A stretch of DNA of 64,000 nt from Daphnia carinata (GCF_022539665.2 NC_081335.1:3596001-3660000); one strand, 5' to 3'. Shown: positions 21,705 through 33,735, numbered from the stretch's first letter. The notes: generated by a model not told the origin, from the sequence alone. Numbers and translations are program-made.

Positions 21705-23989
21705 ATGCATACAGATAAACGATAAACAAATGGAAACAATGCTTACCATCAAAGGTGGCATAAACAATAAAGGTGAAATGAGCAAGCTAAAAAAAAAAAA
21801 TTGATAAATGTAATGTGTGAACACAGACAATGAAAATAACAAATTTTGCAAAAAACATTTTATAAAAAAAATTTTATTGACAATTCTCTGCACATTACAA
21901 TTATTTTTGCAACTTTAAAAAGGCACAATAGCCCTTTCAAAAGTTGCCGTCAACCCAGGCAGGGGGAGACACTGCCTTGTTGACCCACCGGGGAGATTAC
22001 CCGGTGATTGGCTAAGAGAAGCCGGAAGAAGAGCTGAAGATTTGGAACATTTTTACAGGAGCGATTAACCTTTAGTTCGGATTTGTGGGCAGCCACGTCA
22101 CCCTCCGTGAACACATCATCGGACGAAGCGGCACCCCACGTCCCCTTTCCGGCCAGAGCCCTCCAAACCTCGGTATATGTTGTTTTTATATATACCGTAC
22201 AGTAGGGGCATGACCCCCTACGGGCTTATTACGAGTCAAGGGGAAACGGGGCTTCGGAAAGGAAGGCAGCCCAGATATGCACTTCAATTTTTTAAATATC
22301 AAATACCGTCTGGGGAATCCGAATTAAGTATAGCAATGTCATGTCATCCATCCAATCAATACAATTTATTCAGTGTCTTGCCCCAACCAAGAATCTTTTC
22401 AGATCCAATTTTACTATTAACCTATATTGAGAAAAGAAAAACAACACCATTAAACATATCAATTGTTGCTCATGTGACTTACATGACTTATAGATTCAAC
22501 TTCTGGCAGAAGCTTGGGAAAGGACATACAAATTGCAGATGAAAATCATTGTATAAGGCTCTTGAATGATAAAATAGCACCCCTAGAATGTTGCATTGTT
22601 GATAGTTGTGTTCCCAGTATGCTGAAAATCCTTTCCTATTGGATAAATTTTTTTTGTTAGATTTGACATGGTTGGCAAAAAGCAGGAGAAATGCTTTGTC
22701 ATAAATTCAAAAAATTTTCAAGAAAATTCCTTTCATACCTAAAAAGTCCATGTATGATGTTCATCGCTGCAATGTCAGCGAAATGAAACATCTTTAGGGC
22801 CATTTAAGTACCCAGCTTCACCAACACTCTGAACGTAAAGGACAAGTTGTTCTTTAGCCAGAGCAGCAGAATTATTTGAGGCTCTAGCTGTGACAGAACT
22901 ATAAAGGATTGCTGTTACACAGGATTCATTCACACAAGATGGTACTTCTCATTAGACAATTTGCATACTCTATTACTTTACCTCATACCTTAATGGTAAT
23001 GCACTTTCAGTGTTTTTCAACTGTAGGCTCACTCTTCCATCCTGTAACACTTCCAGACTTGACTTGATCCCCCACTAAAATTCTGTGTATGCAAAATAGT
23101 TGCATTAAAAATACTTTTTTCAATAGACAAAAAACCGAAAAGTACCTAATTCATGTTTTATGTTGAACTCATGCCATATCTCGGTTTCCATACCACACCC
23201 ATTTTCGGCCCAAATACAGTCCCACAATTGTTCAATTCCTTCACTGCATGGAGTTATTACTAACAATTCTTTTAGTGCAGCACTAACAGAATTTAACTTT
23301 AACACACTGTCAGGTGGTAGACTGAATAACTAAACAATAAATAATTGTTTTTAAAATTCTATACTTATTTTGAATTCTTATTTGAAAAGTTTAGGTACCT
23401 GACTGTGTTCACCTAATGCCAATTCATCCTCATGTTCAGTTAGGGATGAGTTTGGAAAAACCTCTTTCACTGTTTGGAAACTGTTCCGTTCCAATTTGTT
23501 CTTTTCCCCTAGCTGAGCTTGTAGACTCAAAATTTGAGCTACAAAACACAAATGAATAAAAGCAAATAAATAGAATCATTACGTATTAGGCCTTACCATC
23601 CTTAGCTTTTCTGTTATCTAATATTTTGTGTTGTTCCAATAATTGGGCCTGCAGCTTCATAATTTGATCTAATAAACAATAGTTAATAATTGAAAACCAA
23701 TATAATAATGTTTATACTTACCATCCTTTTGTTGTATTATCTTATCCATTTTTCAATTGTTCCTCCAGCCACGCGTTATTCTCCATCCACATTCCTGAAC
23801 TAACTGCGAAGGGCATCCAATGGACTGAAATTGCCTACGCCAGTAATAACGAGTCTGAGCGGTAGATGGCTACGTGTCGGAAAAAAAGAAAAAAGTGTGA
23901 TTTTTCTTTTTTTTTTTGGCGAAATTTTTTTTTTTTTTGTGTAAAACGGATTGCCATACATATTTGCCATAGCAAAACGGATTGCCATA
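21705..23989 (-). repeat. Right arm of the large inverted repeat
   Basis: This is the reverse complement of the left arm. It lacks the left arm's internal duplication and keeps an intact five-exon gene. The GC-rich segment 21945-22240 corresponds almost base for base to 20730-21010. Confidence 0.85.
23007..23749 (-). CDS. Small coiled-coil protein of the palindromic element (163 aa)
   Basis: The product is unrecognised. Five exons, 23749-23722, 23668-23597, 23538-23399, 23329-23146 and 23074-23007, have GT-AG introns of 50-110 bases and join in frame. The first half is a coiled coil (KLQAQLLEQHK, LSLQAQLGEKNKLER). The second half contains SLPPDSVLKLNSVSAA and LWDCIWAENGCGMETEIWHE, and the protein ends SGSVTGWKSEPTVEKH. 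The left arm keeps the same exon lengths and phases, and differences fall mostly as amino-acid changes without breaking the first four exons. This supports a real gene. No DNA-binding or catalytic motif is evident. A role in the life of the element is only an inference. Confidence 0.6.
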
Positions 23990-25162
23990 TTTACACGTCA
24001 AATAATTCTGTGATGCATATTTTTCAAGACACCTAGTGGACAAGTGGCTAACTCCGATTCGTTTTCATAACCACCACGTCAGCTATTCTGCCAAAATTTC
24101 TATCAGCTGTTTCATTTCGCATGGCGTCGGATTTAGGATGGAAGCATGAAATGAACGTCTTCCTTTTCGAAATTTTATCGTCGATTTCGCCGTGCCTATA
24201 CCTGGATTTTGTGGGTTGAATCGGTCAACCTGGTAAGAGTAATTTCTTAACGGTATTATGGCAGCTATTCATTCGTAAACTATTGTGTAACACATTCTAA
24301 ATTATTCAAAAGAGGAGCATTGCTTAACTTAGACAGCACGTTTTTGATCTCCATTAGTCAAATACACCGCTTCCGTGCATGGCTTGATTTAACCAAGTTT
24401 TTCATTTCTGTTAGGCAATTACAGATTTAATACCAAAGGTGCTACTTGCAGAAGGCAGTTCTTAACAATCTGTTCTCTTCTCTGGATCCTAGTCTGGGCA
24501 ACCTGGATCTCTTAGATCCAAAATTTCTCAGATCCAGTTTCCATAAGGCACTCGTAGGCTATCTTACAATTTATGGTTTAATTTTTAATTGTACTTCTAG
24601 ATTTTTGGGAGATACCTGGTGTGACGTGGTGGCAGCAGAGTCATTCGCCAGAAAAGAATGCTGTTGATGTTGCATTATCAGTGTAAATGAAAAATTTCCA
24701 GTATCATTGTTGCATTGTTGGATTACTTATTCATTCAAGAAACGGAGAAACATTCAAGATGAATTTGGTCATTTCTTTGTTCCTAAGTAGCTAGTCAAGT
24801 GTCACATTGTGCTGGTCACTGAAAACTTGGGTTAACATACCTTTGCCAATTTTGTTTTGAGATTCTTAGTTTTTTTTTGTAGTTGACAGTAAATTTGAAC
24901 AAAGAAAGAAAATTCGTAGTAATTTTTGTTTGCTATGGCTAGACTTCAAGTCAAACAAGTTGATAAAAAAAAATAAGCTACGTTTATCTTTTGACTTTTA
25001 ATAAGTCAACTACCATAAAAATGAAATACACAAAACAAATATATAAATTTTAAATTGTTTTTATTGTCCCACCTCCACCCTTCAATTCCACCACTATTTT
25101 ACATTACATATATATACATACAAATACATACATAAATACATAAATACACTTAACTAAATTAA
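23990..25162. other. Intergenic; possible short exon near 24120-24232
   Basis: An ATG at about 24121 opens a 32-codon frame, followed by a good donor (CCTG/GTAAGAG) near 24233. This could be the first exon of a non-coding RNA or a small gene, but no downstream coding exon is recognisable. The rest is AT-rich with no gene-like frame. Confidence 0.35.
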
Positions 25163-25460
25163 CCTGTTGGCTGCCACGCCATGCAACTCGTACGTTGCTT
25201 CAACTACATTCGCTACCGTCGAGTCGGAAGGATCCCCGACCAAGGTGGGGCTTGTCCGAAGACAAGCCCGGGCTGGCACGGTGAAAGAGTCCATTCTGGG
25301 AATGCACACCCCAGGATATCTCTCACCGTGCCGACAAAGAGAAGTTGCCTAGCGCCAGTACGCAATGGCGACTGTTCCCCCCATGGCCATGAGGAGAACA
25401 GCGCCCAAGTCCCTACAACTACCAAAAAAAATAGGAGCAAACGGCGTGGCAGCCAACAGG
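25163..25460. mobile_element. 298-bp TTAA-flanked MITE (piggyBac-like)
   Basis: The ends are perfect 18-bp inverted repeats (CCTGTTGGCTGCCACGCC), each bordered by TTAA (25159-25162 and 25461-25464). This is the target-site signature of piggyBac-type transposons. The interior is full of hairpins: GGGCTTGTCCGAAGACAAGCCC around 25247-25268, a GCACGGTGA / TCACCGTGC pair, and an imperfect GGCGACTGTTC / GAACAGCGCC palindrome around the CCATGGCCATG core. There is no transposase frame, so the copy is non-autonomous. The family assignment rests on the TTAA and the terminal repeats only. Confidence 0.8.
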
Positions 25461-25534
25461 TTAACTTATACACTAGAATGCAAAACAAAACAAAACAACA
25501 CCAAAGCGAATCCCGTAGATGGCGATGAGATGAC

Positions 25535-25985
25535 GGCGATGGAGGCGGCGATGGAGGCGGCGATGGAGGCGGCGATGGAGACGGCGATGGAGACGGCGAT
25601 GGAGACGGCGATGGAGGCGGCGATGGAGGCGGCGATGGAGACGGCGATGGAGGCGGCGATGGAGGCGGCGATGGAGGCGGCGATGGAGACGGCGATGGAG
25701 ACGGCGATGGAGACGGCGATGGAGACGGCGATGGCGAAGACGGCGATGGAGACGGCGATGGCGAAGGCGAAGACGGCGAAGGCAAAGATGGTGATGGCGA
25801 AGGCGAAGGCGAAGATGGTGATGGCGAAGGCGAAGGCGAAGATGGCGATGGCGATGGCGATGGCGAAGGCGAAGATGGCGAAGGCGAAGACGGCGATGGC
25901 GATGGCGATGGCGATGGCGACGGCGAAGGCGAAGGCGAAGACGGCGATGGCGATGGCGATGGCGAAGACGGCGATGGCGATGAGG
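25535..25985. repeat. Hexanucleotide minisatellite (GGCGAT/GGAGGC/GGCGAA variants)
   Basis: About 75 tandem six-base units of the type GGCGAT, GGAGGC, GGAGAC and GGCGAA run without interruption. All six frames stay open for long stretches, giving Ala-Met, Asp-Gly and, on the minus strand, Ser-Pro repeats. This explains the apparent 282-aa minus-strand frame here. The 5' part is rich in GGAGGC/GGAGAC and the 3' part in GGCGAA/GGCGAT, as expected for expansion in blocks. Confidence 0.9.
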
Positions 25986-28900
25986 CGACTATCAGGATTT
26001 TCTTTTTATTGACCCTATGTAAATGTAACAGATGTAAAGGAATTAGATAAAAGAAGAACATACGAATTTAATAAAAGAGATCTAAGTATGTTTATGGTTC
26101 ACCGGGACTTTAAAAATGCTCCAAGTTAAATAACGAAAACTAGGTCGATTAGTTTCCCAGGATTACTGGGACCATAATATGAGCAGACTAAAGACAGGGA
26201 ATGTTACTTCTGTGAAATAGTTTTTCATTCATTCATTCAAACATTCCATATGTTCAATCTTCTTCAAAAAGAGCTTGTCACAAACAGTTGTCATAAAGCT
26301 TTGTTAGTTGAACGTAGATTCAAAAAGTTCAAAAAAACAAATATTTAGTACAACAGAAGTCACGATATTGAATACAAACTTGAAAAAGGTTAATAAACCA
26401 TTTAGTTTATATTATTACGATACAGATGAAAAAGGCTGATAAGTTAAATACTGATAGCTCAGCTAGTGTGCTTGTTATTGAAACAGTTAAGCCAATCCTT
26501 TAACCTCTACTCACAATTCTATGGTAAGAGACTCACTCCCAAGTAATACTCAACAATTTGCCAACAATATTTCTGTTATGCTCTGAAGAAGAGCTTAAAG
26601 ATATTTTATGCTACAAAAATCATACGGCTGATTTTCCAAAGCACCAGCTGAGCATCGACTTCCTTACTATCTGTGTTCAACTTATCATTGCTGGTTTACA
26701 TAAAACGTTTCCATCTTCCTAATTCTAACAATAAAGCAAAATAATAATGCCTGAATAAAATAATGATCGTATGTTACTTACTCGTTGATGTAGACGCACA
26801 AAACAGGGGGAAAACTAAAAAAAAAAACAACAGGGCAAAAATGTTTGCATGGTGACATGGCTAATGGCGGACATGGCAGACGACGGTAACGTTCAATCTT
26901 TCGGGTTTTAATGCGAAGCAACCGAGGTTTTAAAACTTTATACGATAAGCATTCTCGAATTTTAAATATACCCCCAGTGATTGATTAGATTTTTAATTCA
27001 AGGTTCCTTATTGTTTATATGCAAATTTTCGAAGTGTATCGGAAGTAACGAAGAACTTCTGAACTACTAATTACACAACGAAACGAATCAGAGATGTATA
27101 ATACCCATAAAATCGCAGAACGCAACTTTCCAGCGAGTATATTCGTTTGTTACGAGTAATGAAAAGCCGGACAAAATTGACATCGGAAAAAAAAATCAAC
27201 AGAATGTGTTGCACACTCAACATACGAATCTTATAGTTAAAGAGACATTAGGGCGCTATTAGTATTCCGCAATTTCCCGTAGCGTGCCAGTATGCTACAG
27301 CGTAACGTAAAATTTAAAAAAGTCGGGCTTATTTTTAAACCTGACTGTACATCAGATGGCCGTGCATGATAAGGTTATAATAATAGCACGAGGTATATGT
27401 TCATCTGTACTTATCAGGTATACCTCCCCATTAGTGTGATACATAATGCTAGTAGTCTCTGTTAATGAAGTAATGTTATAAGTATATGCAACTCGCGCGA
27501 TCAATCAATAGTAAAATAGCAAAACAAACACGAAAAAAGCCGCCACCCCATTTCATTTATGATGAAAGTGCTTAAAATGTTTGGAATATTAATGTTCATT
27601 TTTTACTTTTTGCCAAGTTGAAAAAAAAAATACCGGAGGTGTCCGGAAGTAGCCTATATCTCCAGAAATACTGGGCCCACAACAAAACAAATATGATTTT
27701 CGTGATTCTCGTGAAATTTAAGGTGTGTCTGACCTATTTTGACCTGTTTTTGGCGAAAAGTCCAATTTTGCCAAAATCGCGATTTTTCCTGAACAGGAAA
27801 ATTTTCGATTTTTGACGATTTTCGGGTATTTTCTACTGACACATGGATTCGATCCCAAATTTCACGAGGATTATGAAAATGTGGTTCTTTTTTCATTCAG
27901 ACTTACAGATAGTAAGTTATTAAGCATTTTCAAACCGGAAGTTATACCGAAAGTTAAAATTTCGAAAATTTAAAAAATGAACTATGTTCTCCTTTACAAA
28001 GTACACAAGATCTGCATAGTTTCAGTCGTAAACTATAGTAAATTAACATAACATGGCCTTTCAAAGTTTGTAAAGTTCAGTTTTCAGGTACGACCTGTAT
28101 ATAAAGCACTACCACACACATAATAGTCGAAGCAAATGTTTCAAAACCATCCCCTTAATTTGATAGCCATCAAAATTAAGGCGATAGTGGAACAGATACG
28201 GTTATGACCAGAAAAAGTAAACAGGAGATCCAATTCTTGCGGAATATTGATAGCAAATAACACATCTTGTTAGAATTTCTTGAAGGTTTACTTCAATAAA
28301 AAAAATCTTCTGTTACAAAATTGCGTGGACGTCTAGTGGTTAGAAATTCAGTTTTGCCAAACTATTCCAAGTCAGAATTCCAAGTCCGACATTTTCTACT
28401 TATTATTTTTTTTCCAAAACCTAGGTAAAATATGCCATTTCGATTCAGAATTATACAAGAATAACGAAAATCAATCAATTCTGGAGCGAAATCATATACT
28501 TTTAGCAGAATTTTTACAGTTGTAAAAGTAAACTATTGTTAATAAACCTTCTGTGGTGTGTTAAAAGTTCTAAATGTCCAGTTCTAACATCTAAATAGAC
28601 TCGAATCCAAAATCGTACATTTAACACGGTTAAACTCGTTACTTACTTGGTGTGCAGTGAAATCCTGCAAACAAAACATGATACTACTTTTCAAAACAAT
28701 GTTTCGGGTTTTACTAATATCGGGCTAGATGGTGCAAAACTTCACAAGGCTCTGCGAGTGGTTTTTCTGCTACCGAACTGTCACGCATCCGTAATGAAAA
28801 TATCTATTACAGTTTTATATTTTAGACCCCTCCACTAAGCCATCTATCGGCCTTCTTCATGGCTTAATCAACAAGTATCATCAATCAATCCTCCTGAAAA

Positions 28901-29470
28901 GTGAAGAACACCTCTGTCTTTTAAAAATTACGATTGGGTACTACAGAGTTAAACGCTACCTGAATAGTTCCTAACAATTTGCGAACATATACCACACTGT
29001 CTAAGTGTTCAATTTCAGGAAATGGCATAACGCCTCAAATGGCCTTCCGCCTTTTTTTTTTTTGGGGGGGGGGGGGGGGGGGAAGACAATTGAACTTTCC
29101 CAAGAGAATTGGATTAACAATTGGACGAAAAAGGGTAGTTTCATAAGGGAAAGCAACAATAACTCACCTAATTGCACATTAACAATGTTTAATTTGTTCG
29201 ACGAAAAACAAATGCACCCATTATTTCCAACAAGTGTGCATGTATATTTAAGGAATAGTCAACAAGTCATCGCGTGAACTCCTATTAAAAAGCGACTTTA
29301 AGAGATTTTCACGCGACGACAAAGCTGATTGATTTTTCAACTTCAAAAATCTATGCTGAATTCACTGTTCATAATATTTCCCATCTAAATCTGGTCAATG
29401 ATACAACTCCGTATCCGTGTCCTATAAAGAGTGCGGAGATCATTTGCCTAAGCAACGTTCGTAAATCAAA
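25986..29470. other. AT-rich intergenic region without recognised genes
   Basis: No exon could be supported. There is a copy of the TCGGGCTTATTTT word at about 27322, and a segment at 27660-27900 with short complementary words around CCAATTTTGCCAAAATCGCG. An A-box-like GTGGACGTCTAGTGGTTAG lies at about 28326, and a T12G19 tract at 29052-29082. Confidence 0.55.
29052..29082. repeat. T12-G19 homopolymer junction
   Basis: Twelve T are followed directly by nineteen G. The G tract could form a G-quadruplex and is also a place where sequencing or assembly errors are likely. Confidence 0.85.
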
Positions 29471-32447
29471 TCATTCCCACTCCGTTGTCCCGGGTGGTTT
29501 CGCCGTCAGGTCATACAAGACTCTGGAAATTCCTGGAACAGTTAAGACGGCTTCAACCATCTTATCTACAACCTAACAAGCGGTATCCTTTTTTAAGGGA
29601 TGATCAATTTTGAAAATGTACCACTTTTTACGTACCTCTTGGGGCAAATGGTTATCAGGAATAGCAGGAAGTCCAGTCATAAAATCCTGTGAAAGGAATG
29701 GTCGAAAAACGACTGATCGCTGGCATGATGGAATGCGTTGACTCGAATCGCGATCAAAGTGAAGAGGGATCAAGACGATTGGCATTTGGGCCAGCTTCTT
29801 GTAGCAACCGGAATCTCGGAATATTTTGTTGGCCAAATAGTCCGCTTCTCTCAGCGTCGCCAGTACGTTCATAGTTAAGTAAGTAGGAGTGACATCGGTC
29901 ACCGGTTCGCGTACGGCTTTGCCAAAAACGTAACAAACACGATTGACATTGTGACACACGCGTGGTATTAGACGGGCGTAGACGGCTAGATCATCCCAGT
30001 TTGGCTGAGCTTGATCTGAGCTTAGTGCTACACAATAACTGTACGTCCGACAGTCTCCCTAAAGGGTAGAAAGCAATTTTTTATAACATTCTGCAAGTCC
30101 AAATTGCGAAGCTCTTGTACCTGAACACCGACAGTGCGAATAGGCAGTAGCGTGGCAACATACTGATTACGATTGGACAGTTCTTCCAGAAGAAGACGCT
30201 CTTCTTCTGACGTCGCGATTTCAATCCGGTTGAGCAAAGCGTGTTCCTTGGCTGCCATGTTGGCATAGTCGACCATCAGACGAATCAGCACTTGCGTCTC
30301 ACCGAAATCGGCTTCCATGAATGGTTCTTCGGCGCAAATGATTCGAATTGACAAACCGGGCCCAGGAAACGGGTGACGTTCCAGTAATTCTGCAGGCAAA
30401 CCTAGTTCGCGGCCTAATGCTCTTACTTCATCTTTATGGAAGTCTGTTAAGAAAAATTACGAAAAGAATAAAAATCTTGCTAGAATGCTATAGCACAGGA
30501 AACACCTTAATGCCAATACCTTTAAGAGGTTCTACCACGCGCCCGTGTAAACGTAATTGTCGGACCATTTCTGAATCGTTGTGATGCGTCTTGATAGCAT
30601 CGGCACGCGAAGAAGCCATATGTGACGCCGATTCAATTAAATCCGGTCTTAAAGTACCTGTAATATTTTCACATATATGTTGAAATTTAATATTGCGCAA
30701 TATGACACACACACACAAAAAGGAAGGTTGATACCTTGTCCGAGAAGTAGATTATCCCAAGTGAGATTTAAATCGTTTGCCGTTCTATCTGCCACTTTGA
30801 CAAACGTATCTCCAATAATTCGACGTTTTTCTTCCGGATTAACAGTCCGACACAACGACAAAGTTTGGCGGCCATGCACGTTGGTGGAAGCATCGTAGAA
30901 AGTCAGACTTGCTTTAACAACCTAGAACAATTGGAAATATCAAATCTGATCGCTGGTAATGAAGAAGAAATGAGAAGCCACTGCCTGTAAAACAACTCGG
31001 ATCATAAAACAGGAATTATGAACCGTTAAATTTGAGATGTGATCGGACGACATGTCAATTAATCTCAAATCAAATTTCGGGCAATCATACGATGCTGACG
31101 GTCCAGATATGTATCTCAAATTACCCGAAGATTGAGCCCGAGCTGCTGTAAACTGTTGACAACCTGGTCGGATTCGTCTTTACGTAGGAAGCCGTTGTCG
31201 ATGTGAATAGCCTGGACTCGAGAAGAGTCGTCACCCTCACAAAGGGCTTTATGTAGGAGAGCAGCACATACAGCCGAATCAACTCCGCCGCTGACCAGCA
31301 TAAGGACGATTTTATCCCGCCCGACTGTACGCCGGATGTAATCGATACATTGTTGCTCTCGTTTCTCCAATGTGAAACCTCCGTTCAGTCCACTGATATC
31401 GAACAGGAAATTGCGCAGCATAGTTTTTCCTGTAATTTCATACCAGCAATTAAGATCAATGAGTTGCACTCAATGGAAAGGAAATCACCATACCATTTTC
31501 CGTCAAGTCGACTTCAGGGTGGAATTGGACGCCGTAAAGTCGGCGCTGTGCGTCGGCGATGGCAGCGATAATGTGACGCGAGGATTTTGCCACGCAATGC
31601 AAGCCGTCTGCTACTTTATCAACGCTATCTCCATGGGTCAATAGTACCTTTTGTCGAGTTTCCAAGCCTTTAAATAACGGACATTCCGTTTCTACTTGGA
31701 TCTCAAATTGCCCATCTTCACGCACGTCTTTCCTTTCCACGGTTCCACCTTAAGAGAACACAAAAAAGAATATAATAAAACGTTCTAATTATTTCACTAC
31801 ATAATTGTTATATATAACTTGTTCAATATTGCTGTGAAAAAATTTATAATAAGAATTTTGTATAAAACAAGACTGATTACCTAACTCCTTGTTGAGTAAT
31901 TGCATGCCATAACAAATTCCCAGCACTGGAAGGCCGCATGTAAAGATTGCTGGGTCGTATAGTGGGGCATCGGCCGCATACACTGAGTTAGGACCTGTTC
32001 AAAAGTAATATAAATTTCATCTTTTGGTTCAACCAATTACCTGACTTGACACTGAACATTTGTATACACTTCTATGTTTCCAAAAGTTAAGTGTAATAAT
32101 AACATTAAGCAGTAAAGCTAACTACAGAATGTCTGTGCTTTGTGTTTGGTTTCAATTTTTACCTCCAGAAATAATAATTGCTTTATAGCCTTGTTGAAGC
32201 AGAACAGCCGCAGGGGTCTCTAAAGGTAGAATATCTGATTCCACACATTGTTCCCTGACTTTCCGATCAATCACCTAAAATATTAAATTAAATGGTCGGT
32301 GTTAAAGAATAAAAACACATATAATCAAATATCATTCAAACTTACCTTTCCATATTGTGCCCCAGCATCCAAAATTGCTATTCTCTCAGTGTTCACCGGA
32401 GTTGGACTAAGGTTCCCATCCACTTCATTCCCATTGCTTGCATCCAT
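29471..32447 (-). CDS. GMPS: GMP synthase (glutamine-hydrolysing)
   Basis: This enzyme makes GMP from XMP, ATP and glutamine in the last step of de novo guanine nucleotide synthesis. Ten exons join in frame to 686 aa (human 693): 32447-32346, 32274-32163, 31994-31881, 31748-31494, 31429-31125, 30921-30735, 30657-30520, 30443-30121, 30058-29636 and 29572-29471. The N-terminal glutamine amidotransferase domain has its nucleophile at about Cys99 (GICYGMQ) and the His/Glu pair at about His186/Glu188 (GVQFHPEV). The ATP pyrophosphatase P-loop SGGVDS is at about 241-246. The C-terminal dimerisation/XMP-binding part ends with the family-typical PPGTTEWE. All landmarks are present, so an active enzyme is expected. 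Confidence 0.97.
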
Positions 32448-32817
32448 ACTTAACTAAGAATCCACACAAAAACAAGTTATTAAGTTGATTGAGAGTAAAT
32501 ATATGAAGAAATATCTATAAAACAAAAAAAAAAAAAACCGAAGAGTCCACCTACAAGTGACGGCGTAGCTTGTTATTGGCGGTTTGGTACGTGATGGATT
32601 TTTTTCAGTGGCGAATGTGTATATTCTGAAATTTGTGGTTCAATAATACGAGGCAGCACAAGTTGTTAGAACGGTGGTGTTCGAAACACTGAGGACACTA
32701 AATATACACCCTGAGCATGTGTTCGTTCTCGGCACGGCAGTATCTCAAGAACCCGAATCGGCATGCAAGGAGAAGACGAGAACCGGGAATTTTATAAACA
32801 ACTGCCAAGCGGTTGTC
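32448..32817. promoter_or_regulatory. Shared divergent promoter region of GMPS and TMEM70
   Basis: The start codons of GMPS (minus) and TMEM70 (plus) are 370 bp apart in head-to-head order, so both promoters must lie in this interval. No TATA box is evident. A bidirectional housekeeping promoter is an inference from the arrangement. Confidence 0.5.
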
Positions 32818-33704
32818 ATGGCAACGTTTACAATGGCGATTTTACAGTCAATCACATTTTCAGCATGTGTTCATCGACAAGTAAAACCATATCATGTATT
32901 TGCTGTGTTTAGAATTTTGAAATTTTTATGTGGCTTACAGAGGTTTTTGGCGAGAGTTTCTCTGCCAAGTTTGCAGCGATTCGCGTATGGAACAGAGTCA
33001 TTTAAGGATGAAGATTATGATGGGCCCTCAGCCGCACCAGATGTGCCCCACCAAATCTATAAGGGAATGCTCGCGAAACAAGTCAAAGCTGTAAAAACCT
33101 TTTCCTTTGGCACTAGTTTAATAGGCATTGGTATGCAACCTATTCTTTATGAGGTATGGTTAAGATGATATTGAACTTTGAGAAAGCATGGGGCAACCTT
33201 ATGCCTAACTAAAAACGAAAAGAAAAATTAATATTGTCATATTTAGCATATGTCTGCACCAGAAAGCAGTTTACCTCTAATGGTTGCACTTTATTCAGCT
33301 GTTGGAATATTCACTTTTGTTACTCCATTTCTCATTCACTTTGTTACGAAAAAATATGTCACTGACATAACTTTTGATCCAGCAACAGAGCAATATCAAG
33401 CATCAGTTTACAAATTTTTGCCAACAAAAAGAAAGGTATATAAAAATGTTCACTTAAAATTTGTTTGATTTCCAATGCTAGCAAATAGTTACCCCCACAG
33501 ATCAACTTCAAACTGGAAGATATATCAGTACCTGATGTTCCTGGAGCGTTCACTACACTTTGTGTGAAAAATATCCCATTATTATGCAGCCCAAGTGACT
33601 TCCTATACCCAGAACATTACATCAAATTCATGGGTTATGACAAACCTGTAGATTATCAGTTGAGTACTCCAAAGGAACAAAACAATGGCAACACTAAATC
33701 TTAA
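32818..33704 (+). CDS. TMEM70: TMEM70-like mitochondrial protein
   Basis: TMEM70 is an inner-membrane protein needed for assembly of ATP synthase and other respiratory complexes. Exons 32818-33153, 33247-33435 and 33501-33704 join in frame to 242 aa. The N-terminus is basic and hydrophobic like a mitochondrial presequence, with a likely processing region before QRFAYGTESF. Two membrane helices fit a hairpin, at about residues 96-110 (TFSFGTSLIGIGMQP) and 125-145 (LMVALYSAVGIFTFVTPFLI). After them come HFVTKKYVTDITFDP and a soluble tail. An in-frame ATG at 32674 would add 48 residues. I prefer 32818 because it gives a normal presequence. Confidence 0.85.
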
Positions 33705-33735
33705 GATCTATGGAGGTGCTTCATGTAAGTGTAAT

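Larger units (their letters stand above)
18706..23989. mobile_element. 5.3-kb near-palindromic element with gene-bearing arms
   Basis: The left arm (18706 to about 21215) and right arm (about 21705 to 23989) are reverse complements over nearly their whole length, with scattered substitutions and small indels. Both outer ends carry two copies of TATGGCAATCCGTTTT (18706-18721 and 18723-18738; 23943-23958 and 23974-23989 on the other strand). A ~490-bp central spacer is unique and contains three tRNA-like sequences. Each arm carries a copy of the same spliced coiled-coil gene, reading toward the centre. No transposase motif was recognised and no clear target-site duplication was found. It could be a foldback-type transposon, two elements inserted head to head, or a local inverted duplication. 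Confidence 0.75.

Noticed and set aside
25213-26061. 282-aa minus-strand frame rich in Ser-Pro
   Set aside because: It is produced by the hexanucleotide repeat, which is open in every frame. The rest of the frame runs through the MITE.
32674-32817. N-terminal extension of TMEM70 by 48 residues
   Set aside because: The downstream ATG gives a normal mitochondrial presequence. The extension is possible but not favoured.
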